Shown here in pieces: positions 14,103-22,686 of a DNA stretch of 39,604 nucleotides. The stretch comes from a virus. The notes beneath the pieces are model-generated. The model was not told the DNA's origin. It did no database searches and saw only the letters and a list, made by a program, of their open reading frames with translations. Both the position numbers and the translations under genes were made by a program. Location of the stretch: the IMG/VR virus record IMGVR_UViG_3300042465_003370, positions 1 to 39,604 of that record; one strand, given 5' to 3'. Position 1 is the first letter of the stretch; each line of letters opens with the position of its first letter.

Positions 14103-15095
14103 TTAGCGTGTACTTTCTTTGCCGTTTATCTCGTCCGTCCAATGCTCACACATTTCGATTATCATGCTTTCAAAAGTGTAGCTTGGTTGCCATCCTAATT
14201 CTGCGCGCAACTTTGTCGAATCGCCTTTCAAGTATGGCAGTTCCTCCGCACGTAAGTATTTCGGGTTAAGTGTTACATGGTCGCGGTAATTCAAATCAAA
14301 GTAACTAAACGCCAACTCGCATAACTCGCGTACGGTGTGCGTTTCCATCATACTGCATACGTAATCAGTCGGCTCGCTAAGTTGCAGCATGGCGTGCATC
14401 ACTTTCACGTAGTCTTTAGCGTGACCCCAATCCCTACTTGCATCTAAGTTGCCCAACTCCAGTTTGTCCTGTTTGCCGTGTGCAATCATTGCAGCTGCTT
14501 TAACTACCTTATTCGTTACAAAGTCAACACCTCTGCGCGGGCTTTCGTGGTTAAATAGAATCCCGTTACTCAAGTGCATACCGTAAGCCCTCCGATAATG
14601 GCGAACCACGTTGTAAGCGAATACCTTTGAGCAACCGTAAGGGCTAACAGGATTGAGCGGTGTTGTTTCTCTTTGGTAACCATCGGCATCACAACTAAGC
14701 CCAAACATTTCGCTACTGCTTGCTTGGTACATCTTAGCTTTAGGGCAAACCCTCCGCATCGATTCAAGTAAGTTAATCACGCCCACAGCATCCGTTTGAA
14801 CGGTAAATTGCGGAACGTCAAAGGATATGCGAACGTGCGATTGCGCGGCTAAGTTGTAAACTTCATCGGGCATTACTTGGGTAAGTATGCGCTCCAAACT
14901 TAAAGGGTCGGTCATATCCCCGTAGTGCGTGTGGAAATTCGGGTTTGAGTAGCACAACTTTAGCCGCTTACTTTCTTGCACGATGTTTGAACTTGCCCGA
15001 ATCATTCCGTGTACTTCGTAGCCTAAGCCAAGAAGGTACTCCGAAAGGTAGCTTCCATCCTGACCAGTGCAGCCGCTTACAAATGCTTTATTCAT
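14103..15095 (-). CDS. gmd: GDP-mannose 4,6-dehydratase
   Basis: 330 aa, the normal family length. A short-chain dehydrogenase fold with NAD(P)-binding GCTGQDG (8-14), SSSEMFG (126-132), catalytic YGCSK (Y153, K157), NHESPRRG (182-189) and RDWGHAKDYV (221-230). These are the standard GMD motifs, so it should convert GDP-mannose to GDP-4-keto-6-deoxymannose, the precursor of GDP-fucose, GDP-rhamnose and related sugars. No second-step enzyme (fucose synthase or reductase) is seen here, so the host would have to complete the pathway. It is the last gene of a five-gene insert with a methyltransferase and two glycosyltransferases, between head genes. Cytoplasmic. Confidence 0.95.
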   Translation of the reverse strand: MNKAFVSGCTGQDGSYLSEYLLGLGYEVHGMIRASSNIVQESKRLKLCYSNPNFHTHYGDMTDPLSLERILTQVMPDEVYNLAAQSHVRISFDVPQFTVQTDAVGVINLLESMRRVCPKAKMYQASSSEMFGLSCDADGYQRETTPLNPVSPYGCSKVFAYNVVRHYRRAYGMHLSNGILFNHESPRRGVDFVTNKVVKAAAMIAHGKQDKLELGNLDASRDWGHAKDYVKVMHAMLQLSEPTDYVCSMMETHTVRELCELAFSYFDLNYRDHVTLNPKYLRAEELPYLKGDSTKLRAELGWQPSYTFESMIIEMCEHWTDEINGKESTR

Positions 15096-15337
15096 TTCTG
15101 CTGAAAGTGTTTACATCCAAAGTTCTCACTCACGAGAATTTCATCGTAGAAAACTATGTTTTTGTTTAGTGTTTTGCAGCCTCCCGTTTCGGTATAAACG
15201 CTCACCACTTCCTCCGTACTTAGGTCAAATTGTAGCTTGTCGTTTATAGTAAATGCTTGCCTTATTTCGCCCGTTTTCAAATTACGTGTTGCCCTTGTAA
15301 ACTCAGGCTCGTAATGTTTGCAATCCGCGCATCTCAT
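15092..15337 (-). CDS. Small putative zinc-binding protein, 81 aa
   Basis: Start chosen at 15337, where ATG overlaps the FkbM stop as ATGA; a longer in-frame start at 15349 exists. Cysteines C3, C6, C54 and C75 with H8 and H77 (CADCKH, GGC, FGCKH) look like a four-ligand metal site on a beta-rich body. Short proteins with this CxxCKH...GC...FGCxHF outline are frequent in phages, with unknown function. It is coupled on both sides to the sugar genes. Confidence 0.65.
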   Translation of the reverse strand: MRCADCKHYEPEFTRATRNLKTGEIRQAFTINDKLQFDLSTEEVVSVYTETGGCKTLNKNIVFYDEILVSENFGCKHFQQK

Positions 15338-16008
15338 ATCGGAGTACATATTATGTCCACTTGCGCCCCTTCCAACCCTTCATTTTTGTAAAGATTGCGG
15401 TACTCATAGCCCATCGAATCCAACAAGGCAAGCAAACTCGCGCGGCTTTCACCTTGTCTTTCAAGTGCGGTTTCGTTCACCTCAATTAACATTGTTGGCG
15501 CAAACTTCTTAATGGTTAACGCTGCACCAATTAACGCTTTGACCTCCATACCCTCGCAATCCATCTTTATGAAATCGCATTCGGGTAGGTTAATCGAATC
15601 CAAAGAAACGCATTGGATATTGCCCTCCGCGATTGCGTGAGTAGCCCCAGCGTTAATGTCGTGGGCTAACCCGATGGTGTGCTTCTTATCGCTTACCCCA
15701 CGCTTAAAGCATACCGTATTGTCCTTGCCCTTCAAGTTATACTCCAAGCATTCAAAGGCTTTCGGGTTTGGCTCAAATGCGTAGACAGAACCGCGCGACC
15801 CGACCCGATTAGAATAGGCAATGGTATGGTCACCGATATAAGCCCCAATATCAACTACGGTAAAACCGCGATGGATAAATTCATCTAATAGCGGCAACGT
15901 ACTTCGGTCGTGGTCTAAGCGTTGGTTCTCAATTACCCACTTGCTTATGTGAGTATCGTCCTCAATTAAAGCTACTTTTTTACCGTTGGAAAATTCGTGT
16001 ATTATCAT
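15334..16008 (-). CDS. FkbM-family methyltransferase
   Basis: 224 aa. SAM-binding motif I VVDIGAYIGDHT (51-62), FEPNPKAFECLEYNL (78-92) for the ribose-binding acidic loop, and the late IKMDCEGMEVKALIGA, all standard for FkbM-type O-methyltransferases. Many members methylate hydroxyls on sugars in surface glycans. With neighbouring GMD and glycosyltransferases, it probably methylates a sugar on a glycan or glycoprotein. It overlaps the genes on both sides by four bases. Substrate unknown. Confidence 0.9.
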   Translation of the reverse strand: MIIHEFSNGKKVALIEDDTHISKWVIENQRLDHDRSTLPLLDEFIHRGFTVVDIGAYIGDHTIAYSNRVGSRGSVYAFEPNPKAFECLEYNLKGKDNTVCFKRGVSDKKHTIGLAHDINAGATHAIAEGNIQCVSLDSINLPECDFIKMDCEGMEVKALIGAALTIKKFAPTMLIEVNETALERQGESRASLLALLDSMGYEYRNLYKNEGLEGAQVDIICTPI

Positions 16009-16685
16009 TTGATTTGCGCTAAAACATCGTTAGTAATTCCGCCCCAACTCCAAAACTGCATTGCCTTAATCTTTGGCATATCAGCCCCGTTGGTATCTTT
16101 GAATACGTAACCTTTAGGCTCATGTACTTCGGCAAATGCACCCATCACATTAAACTCCGAAAAGCTGCGATAAGGTACGCGGCTTAGGTAAGTGAACAGC
16201 GGTAATTTGTGAACTTCCTCTAAATACATACACACGTTCTTTAGCGTTTTTGTGTGGTAAACTAAAGGCATCCTACGCATATACTCCCACTCGACCATGT
16301 ATTTCATCGCGGCTTCGGTTATCGGCTGCCAAGGACAATCTATTTCGGAGTAACGTGTTTTCCAAATTATCGGTTTGCCATTCTCAAAGTACTCATTAAC
16401 ATCCAACGGTTCAATCGCAATTACATCGCTATCCCAAAACACAACGGCATCGGCATCGCTATATTTCCACGCTTCCAACTTAGTTAGCTGCTGCCCAATA
16501 TATCCATCGGGTAAGTCTGTCACTTGAACCACTATTTCAGCGGTTAGGTGTTCCAAGCCGCGCGGTGTTGGGGTGCAAATAACGATATTACGGTAGCCCG
16601 TTACGTGCTTTTGAATAGATGCAAGGGCTAAGTGCAGCCATTCGTAATCTTTAGGATAAGTCCTTATCAGAATGTCTATTTGCAT
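16005..16685 (-). CDS. Glycosyltransferase, GT-A fold (DUF6492-like)
   Basis: 226 aa. Begins with IDILIRTYPKDYEWLHLAL, a nucleotide-sugar transferase start, followed by the metal-binding WDSD (84-87, DSD). The later part has KPIIWKTRY and PYRSFSEFNVMGAF, as in DUF6492-type transferases. It should transfer a sugar from a nucleotide donor in the cytoplasm; donor and acceptor are unknown. GMD next door suggests a 6-deoxyhexose but this is inference. Overlaps the FkbM gene by four bases and the next transferase by ten. Confidence 0.8.
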   Translation of the reverse strand: MQIDILIRTYPKDYEWLHLALASIQKHVTGYRNIVICTPTPRGLEHLTAEIVVQVTDLPDGYIGQQLTKLEAWKYSDADAVVFWDSDVIAIEPLDVNEYFENGKPIIWKTRYSEIDCPWQPITEAAMKYMVEWEYMRRMPLVYHTKTLKNVCMYLEEVHKLPLFTYLSRVPYRSFSEFNVMGAFAEVHEPKGYVFKDTNGADMPKIKAMQFWSWGGITNDVLAQIK

Positions 16686-17359
16686 TTGGCTTGAATCAAT
16701 CTAAATACCGTGTTGTTTATATCCTGTGGCCGCCCTCTTTCTAAGTAGTTTTCCACCCAACTAAAGTGTCGTGTCATTCGATGCCATTCCTCCGCGTTGT
16801 ACTGCACTTGGTGGCGTTCGTGCATGAAGATAGGCTCTTTGACCAAAAACAACTGCACGCGGCTCATAATAAAGCGATACGGTAGCCAATAATCCCACCA
16901 CGTTTGACCCATTGCAAATAGCGTGTGAGGTATCAAGTCGTAATAGTCGGAGTGAATAAAGAAAACGTCAAAGCCATTAGGGTATAGCTTTTGGTCTTGA
17001 AAATCGCGGTTAAAATCCGTTCGGTTGCAGAATACCAATCCTTGTTTGCACTTGCTGAAATACTCCGATACCGCATTCCTCAAAATAATGTCGCTATTGA
17101 TTAGCATTATTGATTCAAACCCGTTATTTCTTGCGTGGTCTATAAATGAACTAATCAAAATATAGGGTGCTTTGTAAAGCCCTTTGGTTGTAATCGTTAC
17201 CTCCGCAAACTCAATGTCGTAGCGGTCTTTAAGTAGCGAAATTTCGCTGGCAGTGTTCAAAGATATAACTCGGCAACCTTGTGCCTTCCAACTTTCAACG
17301 GCTTTTATTTGTGCGTCACCAATCGCGTGGCGTGGTGAAATGGAGGTTAGGGCAATCAA
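16676..17359 (-). CDS. Glycosyltransferase-like protein
   Basis: 227 aa. Similar outline to GT-A transferases: N-terminal SISPRHAIGDAQIKAVESW, then MLINSDIIL (85-93) with NSD in place of DxD, then a conserved-looking block FDVFFIHSDYYDLIP and TWWDYWLPY. With only one Asp the metal site is weaker than in its neighbour, so activity is less certain. It is the first glycan gene of the cassette, four bases overlapped with the 71-aa gene upstream. Confidence 0.7.
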   Translation of the reverse strand: MIALTSISPRHAIGDAQIKAVESWKAQGCRVISLNTASEISLLKDRYDIEFAEVTITTKGLYKAPYILISSFIDHARNNGFESIMLINSDIILRNAVSEYFSKCKQGLVFCNRTDFNRDFQDQKLYPNGFDVFFIHSDYYDLIPHTLFAMGQTWWDYWLPYRFIMSRVQLFLVKEPIFMHERHQVQYNAEEWHRMTRHFSWVENYLERGRPQDINNTVFRLIQAKCK

Positions 17360-17571
17360 TTCGATGTGGCTAAAACAATATCCCTTTCAGAACTTAACTC
17401 AATACCGTAGCACCAGCTTTCATCCTTTGAGTTGCTTACTCCATACATAACAGCGTTACAAGGTTTCAGAGTGATGGCAACTACCATTAGTCGTTCCTGT
17501 TCCTTATCAACTTTCAGATACACAAATTCCCCGATATTGAACTCGATAACGTGACCCGTTTTGATAAGCAT
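17356..17571 (-). CDS. Small beta-rich protein, 71 aa (SH3-like barrel?)
   Basis: Alternating strands (HVIEFNIGEFVYLKVD, ERLMVVAITLKP, AVMYGVSN, SWCYGIELS) suggest a small barrel. A similar outline, with VYLKxDxEQxxRMV, occurs in many small phage proteins of unknown role. It is the first gene of the insert. A TAATTTTG box at 17576-17583 lies four bases before the ATG and may drive the cassette. Confidence 0.55.
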   Translation of the reverse strand: MLIKTGHVIEFNIGEFVYLKVDKEQERLMVVAITLKPCNAVMYGVSNSKDESWCYGIELSSERDIVLATSN

Positions 17572-17575
17572 TCGG

Positions 17576-17583
17576 CAAAATTA
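17576..17583 (-). promoter_or_regulatory. -7 box before the glycan cassette
   Basis: Minus strand TAATTTTG fits TAnnTTTG and ends four bases upstream of the ATG at 17571, in a 14-base gap after the Mu-F-like gene. It is one of several such boxes set just before an ATG here. It could give the cassette its own leaderless transcript. Confidence 0.35.
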
Positions 17584-17585
17584 AA

Positions 17586-18518
17586 CTATATTCCCAATAG
17601 TTTACGGGTTTTTGCATCGGGCTTATAGAATCCTTTGGCTATTGCTTCTTTGAGCGTGGCGGTTGGTACGGCCGCTTCGGAAACTGGCAATATGGAATGC
17701 TGGCAATTATACCCACCAGCATAGGCGAAGATTGTACTTGAATCAGTGGCTCGATTCATGCCAGCCCATCCTTTGCCCGTGTTGCATTCGCCTAAATTCT
17801 CTTTGTTGCCCCAACTTTCAATCTCTTTTTTGTGATACCATTTGCCGTTGCGCTTTTCACAAAAGCATCTGGTCGTGTCCATCAAACCGCCCGTGTAACG
17901 ATACCATTCTAAGCCTAAGTCTGCTGCGATAATCTCGGTAAACGCCCTATCAGTTGTGCCAATGGTATCGGTAACAAGTTGCCGCGAATAAGCAAGTAAA
18001 CGCCCGTCATAGTTAGGCGTGCCAACTATGCTATCCGTAACGCTCACCAATAAATCGGAGTAACTCGCTTTGGTTTCGATGCCCGTAAGTAGCGTTTCAA
18101 ATACGGGATTAAGTACGGCTTCATCTATACCGTTAACTAATTGCCCTACAAGTTGCGCCCGCCTTGCCGCGTATGTTTGGGCTGCGAATGTGGTTTCTAT
18201 TCCTTGCCCGCCTAAGGTTGTCATGTAAGCTGTGGATGTCGCTTGCTGCTGAATGAAGTCTTTATTCAACTCACCTATCACCGTAGCATATTCGCCCTGT
18301 GTCATGTAAGCCCGCAAGTCCTCAAGTATAGCCGTGACCGTTCTAAGGTTTGCGCCTGTTTGGTCAACTACTCCATTTGTCGTGGTTAGCTTAGCCATTA
18401 GCCGCGTAAGTCGTGCAGCTATCTTTGGCTGTATACCCGTCACTCGATTAACCCAACTGTCAGGAATATCCGTTAGGCCGTTTACCTTGTCGCGGAGTAG
18501 TTCGGCTGCGGTGGGCAT
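17586..18518 (-). CDS. Mu F-like / SPP1 gp7-like minor head protein
   Basis: 310 aa. N-terminal helical region (1-170), then the head-morphogenesis domain: WYRYTGGLMDTTRCFCEKRNG (205-225) and GGYNCQH (268-274). C218, C220, C245, C272 and H274 match the metal-ligand pattern of the phage Mu F family (PF04233). Members are few-copy head proteins bound near the portal. Here it is separated from the portal gene by the inserted sugar cassette, which suggests that the cassette entered an ancestral head operon. Confidence 0.8.
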   Translation of the reverse strand: MPTAAELLRDKVNGLTDIPDSWVNRVTGIQPKIAARLTRLMAKLTTTNGVVDQTGANLRTVTAILEDLRAYMTQGEYATVIGELNKDFIQQQATSTAYMTTLGGQGIETTFAAQTYAARRAQLVGQLVNGIDEAVLNPVFETLLTGIETKASYSDLLVSVTDSIVGTPNYDGRLLAYSRQLVTDTIGTTDRAFTEIIAADLGLEWYRYTGGLMDTTRCFCEKRNGKWYHKKEIESWGNKENLGECNTGKGWAGMNRATDSSTIFAYAGGYNCQHSILPVSEAAVPTATLKEAIAKGFYKPDAKTRKLLGI

Positions 18519-18519
18519 T

Positions 18520-19086
18520 CTAAGGCGTTGGGATTAGTATGTAGACCATTGTAATAGTAATATCGCTATCCCCGTTTAATGGGTTGCCAGTTTCAACATA
18601 AATTTCAATGTCAGTAGCATCAAGAATTTGCGTGTCGGTTGTTGTTCCACTAAACGTGCCATCAATACCTAATAGGCCACCGCGATTTATAGTTGATTGC
18701 AATACCCTTGTCCAGTTCCCTGCAGCTGCTGAAAAGTGCTTATCTGAACCTATATACCTTGCGGCAAGTTTTGTATTTGTGTCGTATGCCGTTGTTCCAT
18801 TTTGAGCCCGAAACGACATTCCTAAAGGCTGAATGAAATAACCAACAGGAACTGTAATTCCAAAGGGTACTGGAGTAGTAAATAACGTCAATACTTCGGC
18901 TGTTGGAATGGTAACGCTTGCAATAGTTAATGCCGCGTTTGCGTTCAAAGTATTAGCCTGTGCCACCGCTTCATTAAATGGCGTTTGAGTTGTGTCACCG
19001 CTTGCTGTGAATGTCATCACTTGGTCGGCCGTTGTAATTGCCGCGGCTGCCTTAGCTGGTAAATTGTTGACGTTAATACTTGCCAT
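18520..19086 (-). CDS. Virion surface or fibre-like protein, 188 aa
   Basis: No family recognised. Low charge, rich in Thr, Ala and Asn, with an N-terminus MASINVNNLP and beta-strand periodicity to the end (ITITMVYILIP). This resembles small phage decoration or fibre proteins. It lies between the Mu-F-like protein and the distal-tail proteins, separated by one base each side. Role inferred from composition and place. Confidence 0.5.
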   Translation of the reverse strand: MASINVNNLPAKAAAAITTADQVMTFTASGDTTQTPFNEAVAQANTLNANAALTIASVTIPTAEVLTLFTTPVPFGITVPVGYFIQPLGMSFRAQNGTTAYDTNTKLAARYIGSDKHFSAAAGNWTRVLQSTINRGGLLGIDGTFSGTTTDTQILDATDIEIYVETGNPLNGDSDITITMVYILIPTP

Positions 19087-19087
19087 C

Positions 19088-20713
19088 TTATATTGGTTTA
19101 GGTATGTTTATTGTCTTGCCTGTTGATGTGTTTAATACGGGCTTGCGTGTGCCTACGTTTACCTCCAATGCTATTCCTTCAACATCGCATCCCAAAGGCA
19201 CACCGTCTGCACATGGTCGTTTCTCGGTTAATTCTACAGCATCGCTAAACGTATAAGTAGCAACTCCGAAATCAACTTCATTGCTCCAGCTTATCGATGG
19301 CGGTTCTTCATCTTCACAGAATGAAGGCCTACCGTCTAAGTAGACGTTATCAAACCCAAGCGTTAAACGTATAAAGTCGTGCACATATTCGGGCGCACCG
19401 TATGCAAAAGACCGCGCCTTTCGAGTACGCATGTAGGTAGTCTTTTTTTGCCCTGTGCTGAACTCATAGGCTTCACGGGTAGTTGGATAACTCGAAGTCC
19501 TCAAAGTTGATTCTAAGCGAATAGTCGGGTTAAATCCCGTGCCAACAAATCCCATATTAAACTGGTCACCATTGCCGCAAGCTGAAACAAGTACGGTGCA
19601 TTGGCAAAAGGTATCTTTCAATTCAAACGGAACACTTCGATAGGTAACGATAGGCTCAACCGCTTCAATACTGAAATCAGTAATCAATACGAAGTGCAAA
19701 GAAGCAATGTCCAACAAGAATAAGAAACGCAAATCCAACGGGTCATCGTTTGTCCACGTTGGGGTAATAACCTCGGTATAAGTTCCGTCCGTTGTGTAGA
19801 TCGTTCCGCTTGTTAACCCAGCTGCAAATTGGAACGTGTCAGTTCCTTGCATTCCGCTAATGGTGAACGTAATCGTGTAGGCTACATCTTTACATAACAC
19901 ATCCCTACGCCTTACATAGTGAGCGGCTTGGGTAATTGCGCTTGCTTGCATCGTTCCGCCACCGATAACAATTAAGTCATCACCGCCCGCGTATACATCC
20001 CATTGCGCCTGACTTTGGAAGTCATCCCCAGCAAATCCAAACTGGGAGCATTGGCACGGGTCGTAAACAGTTATATAGTAGCAGTCATTGGGTATGGCAA
20101 AATCATTCCAGTCTACATTGTAAGTCAAGAAACCATTATTGTAGGTTACTCCTGTATTGGGCAAACCAAAATTAACAAGCAATCCATCGGTAGAATATAG
20201 ACCAAAATGCACCCGCGTTAAAATCGGCTTCATTATTACATTGGAAACCGTACCGCCTAAAGCCGCATTAAAAAAGAACTCTACGTAAGTCTTTCCAACG
20301 CTTTCAAACGTATACGTGTACGTTCCACTTGCTGAATACGGTATAATCGTGCCATCGCTAAAGTTCAGCAGCATCAAACCATTATTTACCACAATCGTAA
20401 ACTCCAACTCGTAATATAAACCGCTTGCGTTGGCTATTGCTTGCCTAATGTAACCAGCACCGCCAATAGGTGAAACGGCTCGCGTGTCGGGAAAAGTCCA
20501 CGCTCCGCCTTGTATCCAATCAACACCGCTGCCTGTAAAGTTGCCGTCTATTGTTTCGCTGTTTGTGTTTGAACACGCCCCGTATGCAAATTGAACGGAT
20601 GTAAAGTCTGTGCTTCCTTGTATCTTTTGCATCCATCCCTCATAACATGGTAGGGTGCAATTGTCCTCTAATCCGAACGGGAGGGGTTGGTATGGGATTA
20701 AATCGAGGCTCAT
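19088..20713 (-). CDS. Tail-tip protein with two carbohydrate-binding-module-like jelly rolls
   Basis: 541 aa. Two regions, about 45-170 and about 220-355, each show the outline of a CBM jelly roll: FTGSGVDWIQGGAWTFPD ... LYYELEFTIV in the first, WDVYAGGDDLIVIGGG ... AYTITFTISG in the second. Cys pairs (CTLPC, CQC, CQCTVLVSACG) are scattered. C-terminal 370-541 looks structural (FELKDTFCQC, FDNVYLDGRPS). It follows the 658-aa tail gene. Glycan binding at the tail tip is plausible. A TAACTTCG box lies close to the ATG. Confidence 0.6.
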   Translation of the reverse strand: MSLDLIPYQPLPFGLEDNCTLPCYEGWMQKIQGSTDFTSVQFAYGACSNTNSETIDGNFTGSGVDWIQGGAWTFPDTRAVSPIGGAGYIRQAIANASGLYYELEFTIVVNNGLMLLNFSDGTIIPYSASGTYTYTFESVGKTYVEFFFNAALGGTVSNVIMKPILTRVHFGLYSTDGLLVNFGLPNTGVTYNNGFLTYNVDWNDFAIPNDCYYITVYDPCQCSQFGFAGDDFQSQAQWDVYAGGDDLIVIGGGTMQASAITQAAHYVRRRDVLCKDVAYTITFTISGMQGTDTFQFAAGLTSGTIYTTDGTYTEVITPTWTNDDPLDLRFLFLLDIASLHFVLITDFSIEAVEPIVTYRSVPFELKDTFCQCTVLVSACGNGDQFNMGFVGTGFNPTIRLESTLRTSSYPTTREAYEFSTGQKKTTYMRTRKARSFAYGAPEYVHDFIRLTLGFDNVYLDGRPSFCEDEEPPSISWSNEVDFGVATYTFSDAVELTEKRPCADGVPLGCDVEGIALEVNVGTRKPVLNTSTGKTINIPKPI

Positions 20714-22686
20714 GCTGCGAAGTTAGTTATTTTGGAGTTTAGCCTTATCTTAGTATTGCCTGTAACGAAATTCCTAACTAACTCAATTAGCCACCCGCTG
20801 CCATTGGCATAGTCACCAACAGAAAAACCTATTTGGTCTGATAGGTTGGCTTTGATATTGTCCCAAACTTGCTTACTTATTGGGTATTGCATATTGGACA
20901 AAAGTAGATAGTTTTTCTCATTGTAGAATGAAGCCCACCGCCCGCCTAACGGGTCAAAAACCTCAAACGTAGAATTAGTACCATAGCCACCGCTTAACAT
21001 TATCGAAGTCCCGATATATTGCCCCGCTGCCATGTAAACCGTACTGCCAACCGTGAATCTATAAGGGTCGGGCGTTGCCAATGCTGGGTCATCGCCACTC
21101 ATTACAACCCCGTTATTGATTGGCAAGTTTAACGGGGTTTGTGAAGCTAAAAGGATGCTTTGGGCAACCGTTCCGCCCATCATTGGGGGATTCATAACAA
21201 TAGCAAAGAAACGCCCCCACGTGGCATAATCCATACGCATCACACACTCAAAATTATATACTCCGCTAATAGGTGCAACATAGTAACCGCCTAATGTCGG
21301 GGTTAACGCGCCAGCATAGGAATAGTCACCACTTGATTCGTATGTAATAGGAAACGAACGAATAGATACCGCGTAATTTAATCCAACATCGTTAAAAGGC
21401 GGGGTAAAGTCATCGGTAGGGGAAAACACTTTAGGAAGTATTAAAGCTAACTGCGGGCTTGTACGATTTACAAATGCACCATTATTTCCCGCACCCAAAA
21501 ACGCATAAATAGAAATCGGTATTTGGTCAAACCATCGAAGGGCTACGTTTTCATTTGACAGAAATACGTTTAGATAATAATCACCCGCGCTTGATGGGTT
21601 TTCAGTCATCTTTGCCCTATTAATATCGGTCAAGTCCATAACAACCGCACAAACATTAGTATCGTATTTAATATTTGACGTGCCAGTTGGTACTATATCT
21701 TGAATAATATTAGGGTCAATTATTATTGTTTTTGTTTGAAGATTTAATTCAGTATCAATGTTTGTTTGACCGCCCAAATGGTATTCCTCCTCATTCATTC
21801 CTAAAAAGCGAAGGTCGGGCAAATAGGTTTTGTCATCGGCTTCCTCAACCGACCCGAATACAACTTTAGCGGGAAAGCTGTTTCTATCCATAGACTGAAT
21901 CACATTGTCCACGCCATCAAGTACCGCAGAAACGGCAGCAGTCTTAAAGTATGCTTTTGGCTCAATCCTAATGTACTGCACCCCACTTACAAACTCATAC
22001 GCAAATGATAGGTTATACATCGCGTTCATGTCATCAAATAACTCTTTGAACGATATTAGCGGAAATGTGCTAAATGCAGATGAACGCAAAGAACGCCCCG
22101 TAAATAACGCGGTCAAAGAAGCCTGTGTAAAGTTGGTGGCGTTGTAATTAAAGAAGTCGCTTGCTAATGTTATTTGCCCATCACTCATAAACTCTATTTG
22201 AGTTCTAAAGGCATCGTAAACATAAACTCCGCGCCTACTTATATTATCGTTGGCTGAAACATTATCAATGTCGGGTATTCTAAAGTTTGTTATCGGGTTC
22301 GCGTAAATATCAAGCCCGTTTTTAGATTTACCAACGCCCACATTACATTGGATTTGTTTGTTTTGGTCTATTAGCGACATATAACCTTTTACGGATATTT
22401 CACCCGATACCGTTCGCTTTCGTATGTCTATCGTGCAATCAGTAAGGAATATATCGCCATCAATAACATCACCGCATGAAGTAATTATATTAATGGCAAC
22501 AGGCGTTACCACATCATTAATCATTCTATTGTATAGGTAGTCAAACCCGTTTCCTGTAAAAATAAGCTGCCCTACAATCTCTCTAATGTAGCCGCTTAAA
22601 TCACGCGAAAAGTAAATCCGTTCCTCCAGTTCCTCAAGCCCTTTGGGGTCATCAACCAACGTATTATCTAAAACAACTCTACTCAT
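20710..22686 (-). CDS. Distal tail/baseplate protein
   Basis: 658 aa. Directly downstream of the tape measure, where siphoviruses encode distal tail and tail-associated proteins. The N-terminal 1-120 (IYFSRDLSGYIREIVGQLIF, DGDIFLTDCTIDI) and the middle are beta-rich. Residues about 450-580 include a jelly-roll-like segment (YYVAPISGVYNFECVMRM). The C-terminus SKITNFAA is preceded by GDYANGSGWLIELVRN. No lytic motif was found. Overlaps both neighbours by four to eight bases. Called as tail by position. Confidence 0.65.
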   Translation of the reverse strand: MSRVVLDNTLVDDPKGLEELEERIYFSRDLSGYIREIVGQLIFTGNGFDYLYNRMINDVVTPVAINIITSCGDVIDGDIFLTDCTIDIRKRTVSGEISVKGYMSLIDQNKQIQCNVGVGKSKNGLDIYANPITNFRIPDIDNVSANDNISRRGVYVYDAFRTQIEFMSDGQITLASDFFNYNATNFTQASLTALFTGRSLRSSAFSTFPLISFKELFDDMNAMYNLSFAYEFVSGVQYIRIEPKAYFKTAAVSAVLDGVDNVIQSMDRNSFPAKVVFGSVEEADDKTYLPDLRFLGMNEEEYHLGGQTNIDTELNLQTKTIIIDPNIIQDIVPTGTSNIKYDTNVCAVVMDLTDINRAKMTENPSSAGDYYLNVFLSNENVALRWFDQIPISIYAFLGAGNNGAFVNRTSPQLALILPKVFSPTDDFTPPFNDVGLNYAVSIRSFPITYESSGDYSYAGALTPTLGGYYVAPISGVYNFECVMRMDYATWGRFFAIVMNPPMMGGTVAQSILLASQTPLNLPINNGVVMSGDDPALATPDPYRFTVGSTVYMAAGQYIGTSIMLSGGYGTNSTFEVFDPLGGRWASFYNEKNYLLLSNMQYPISKQVWDNIKANLSDQIGFSVGDYANGSGWLIELVRNFVTGNTKIRLNSKITNFAA

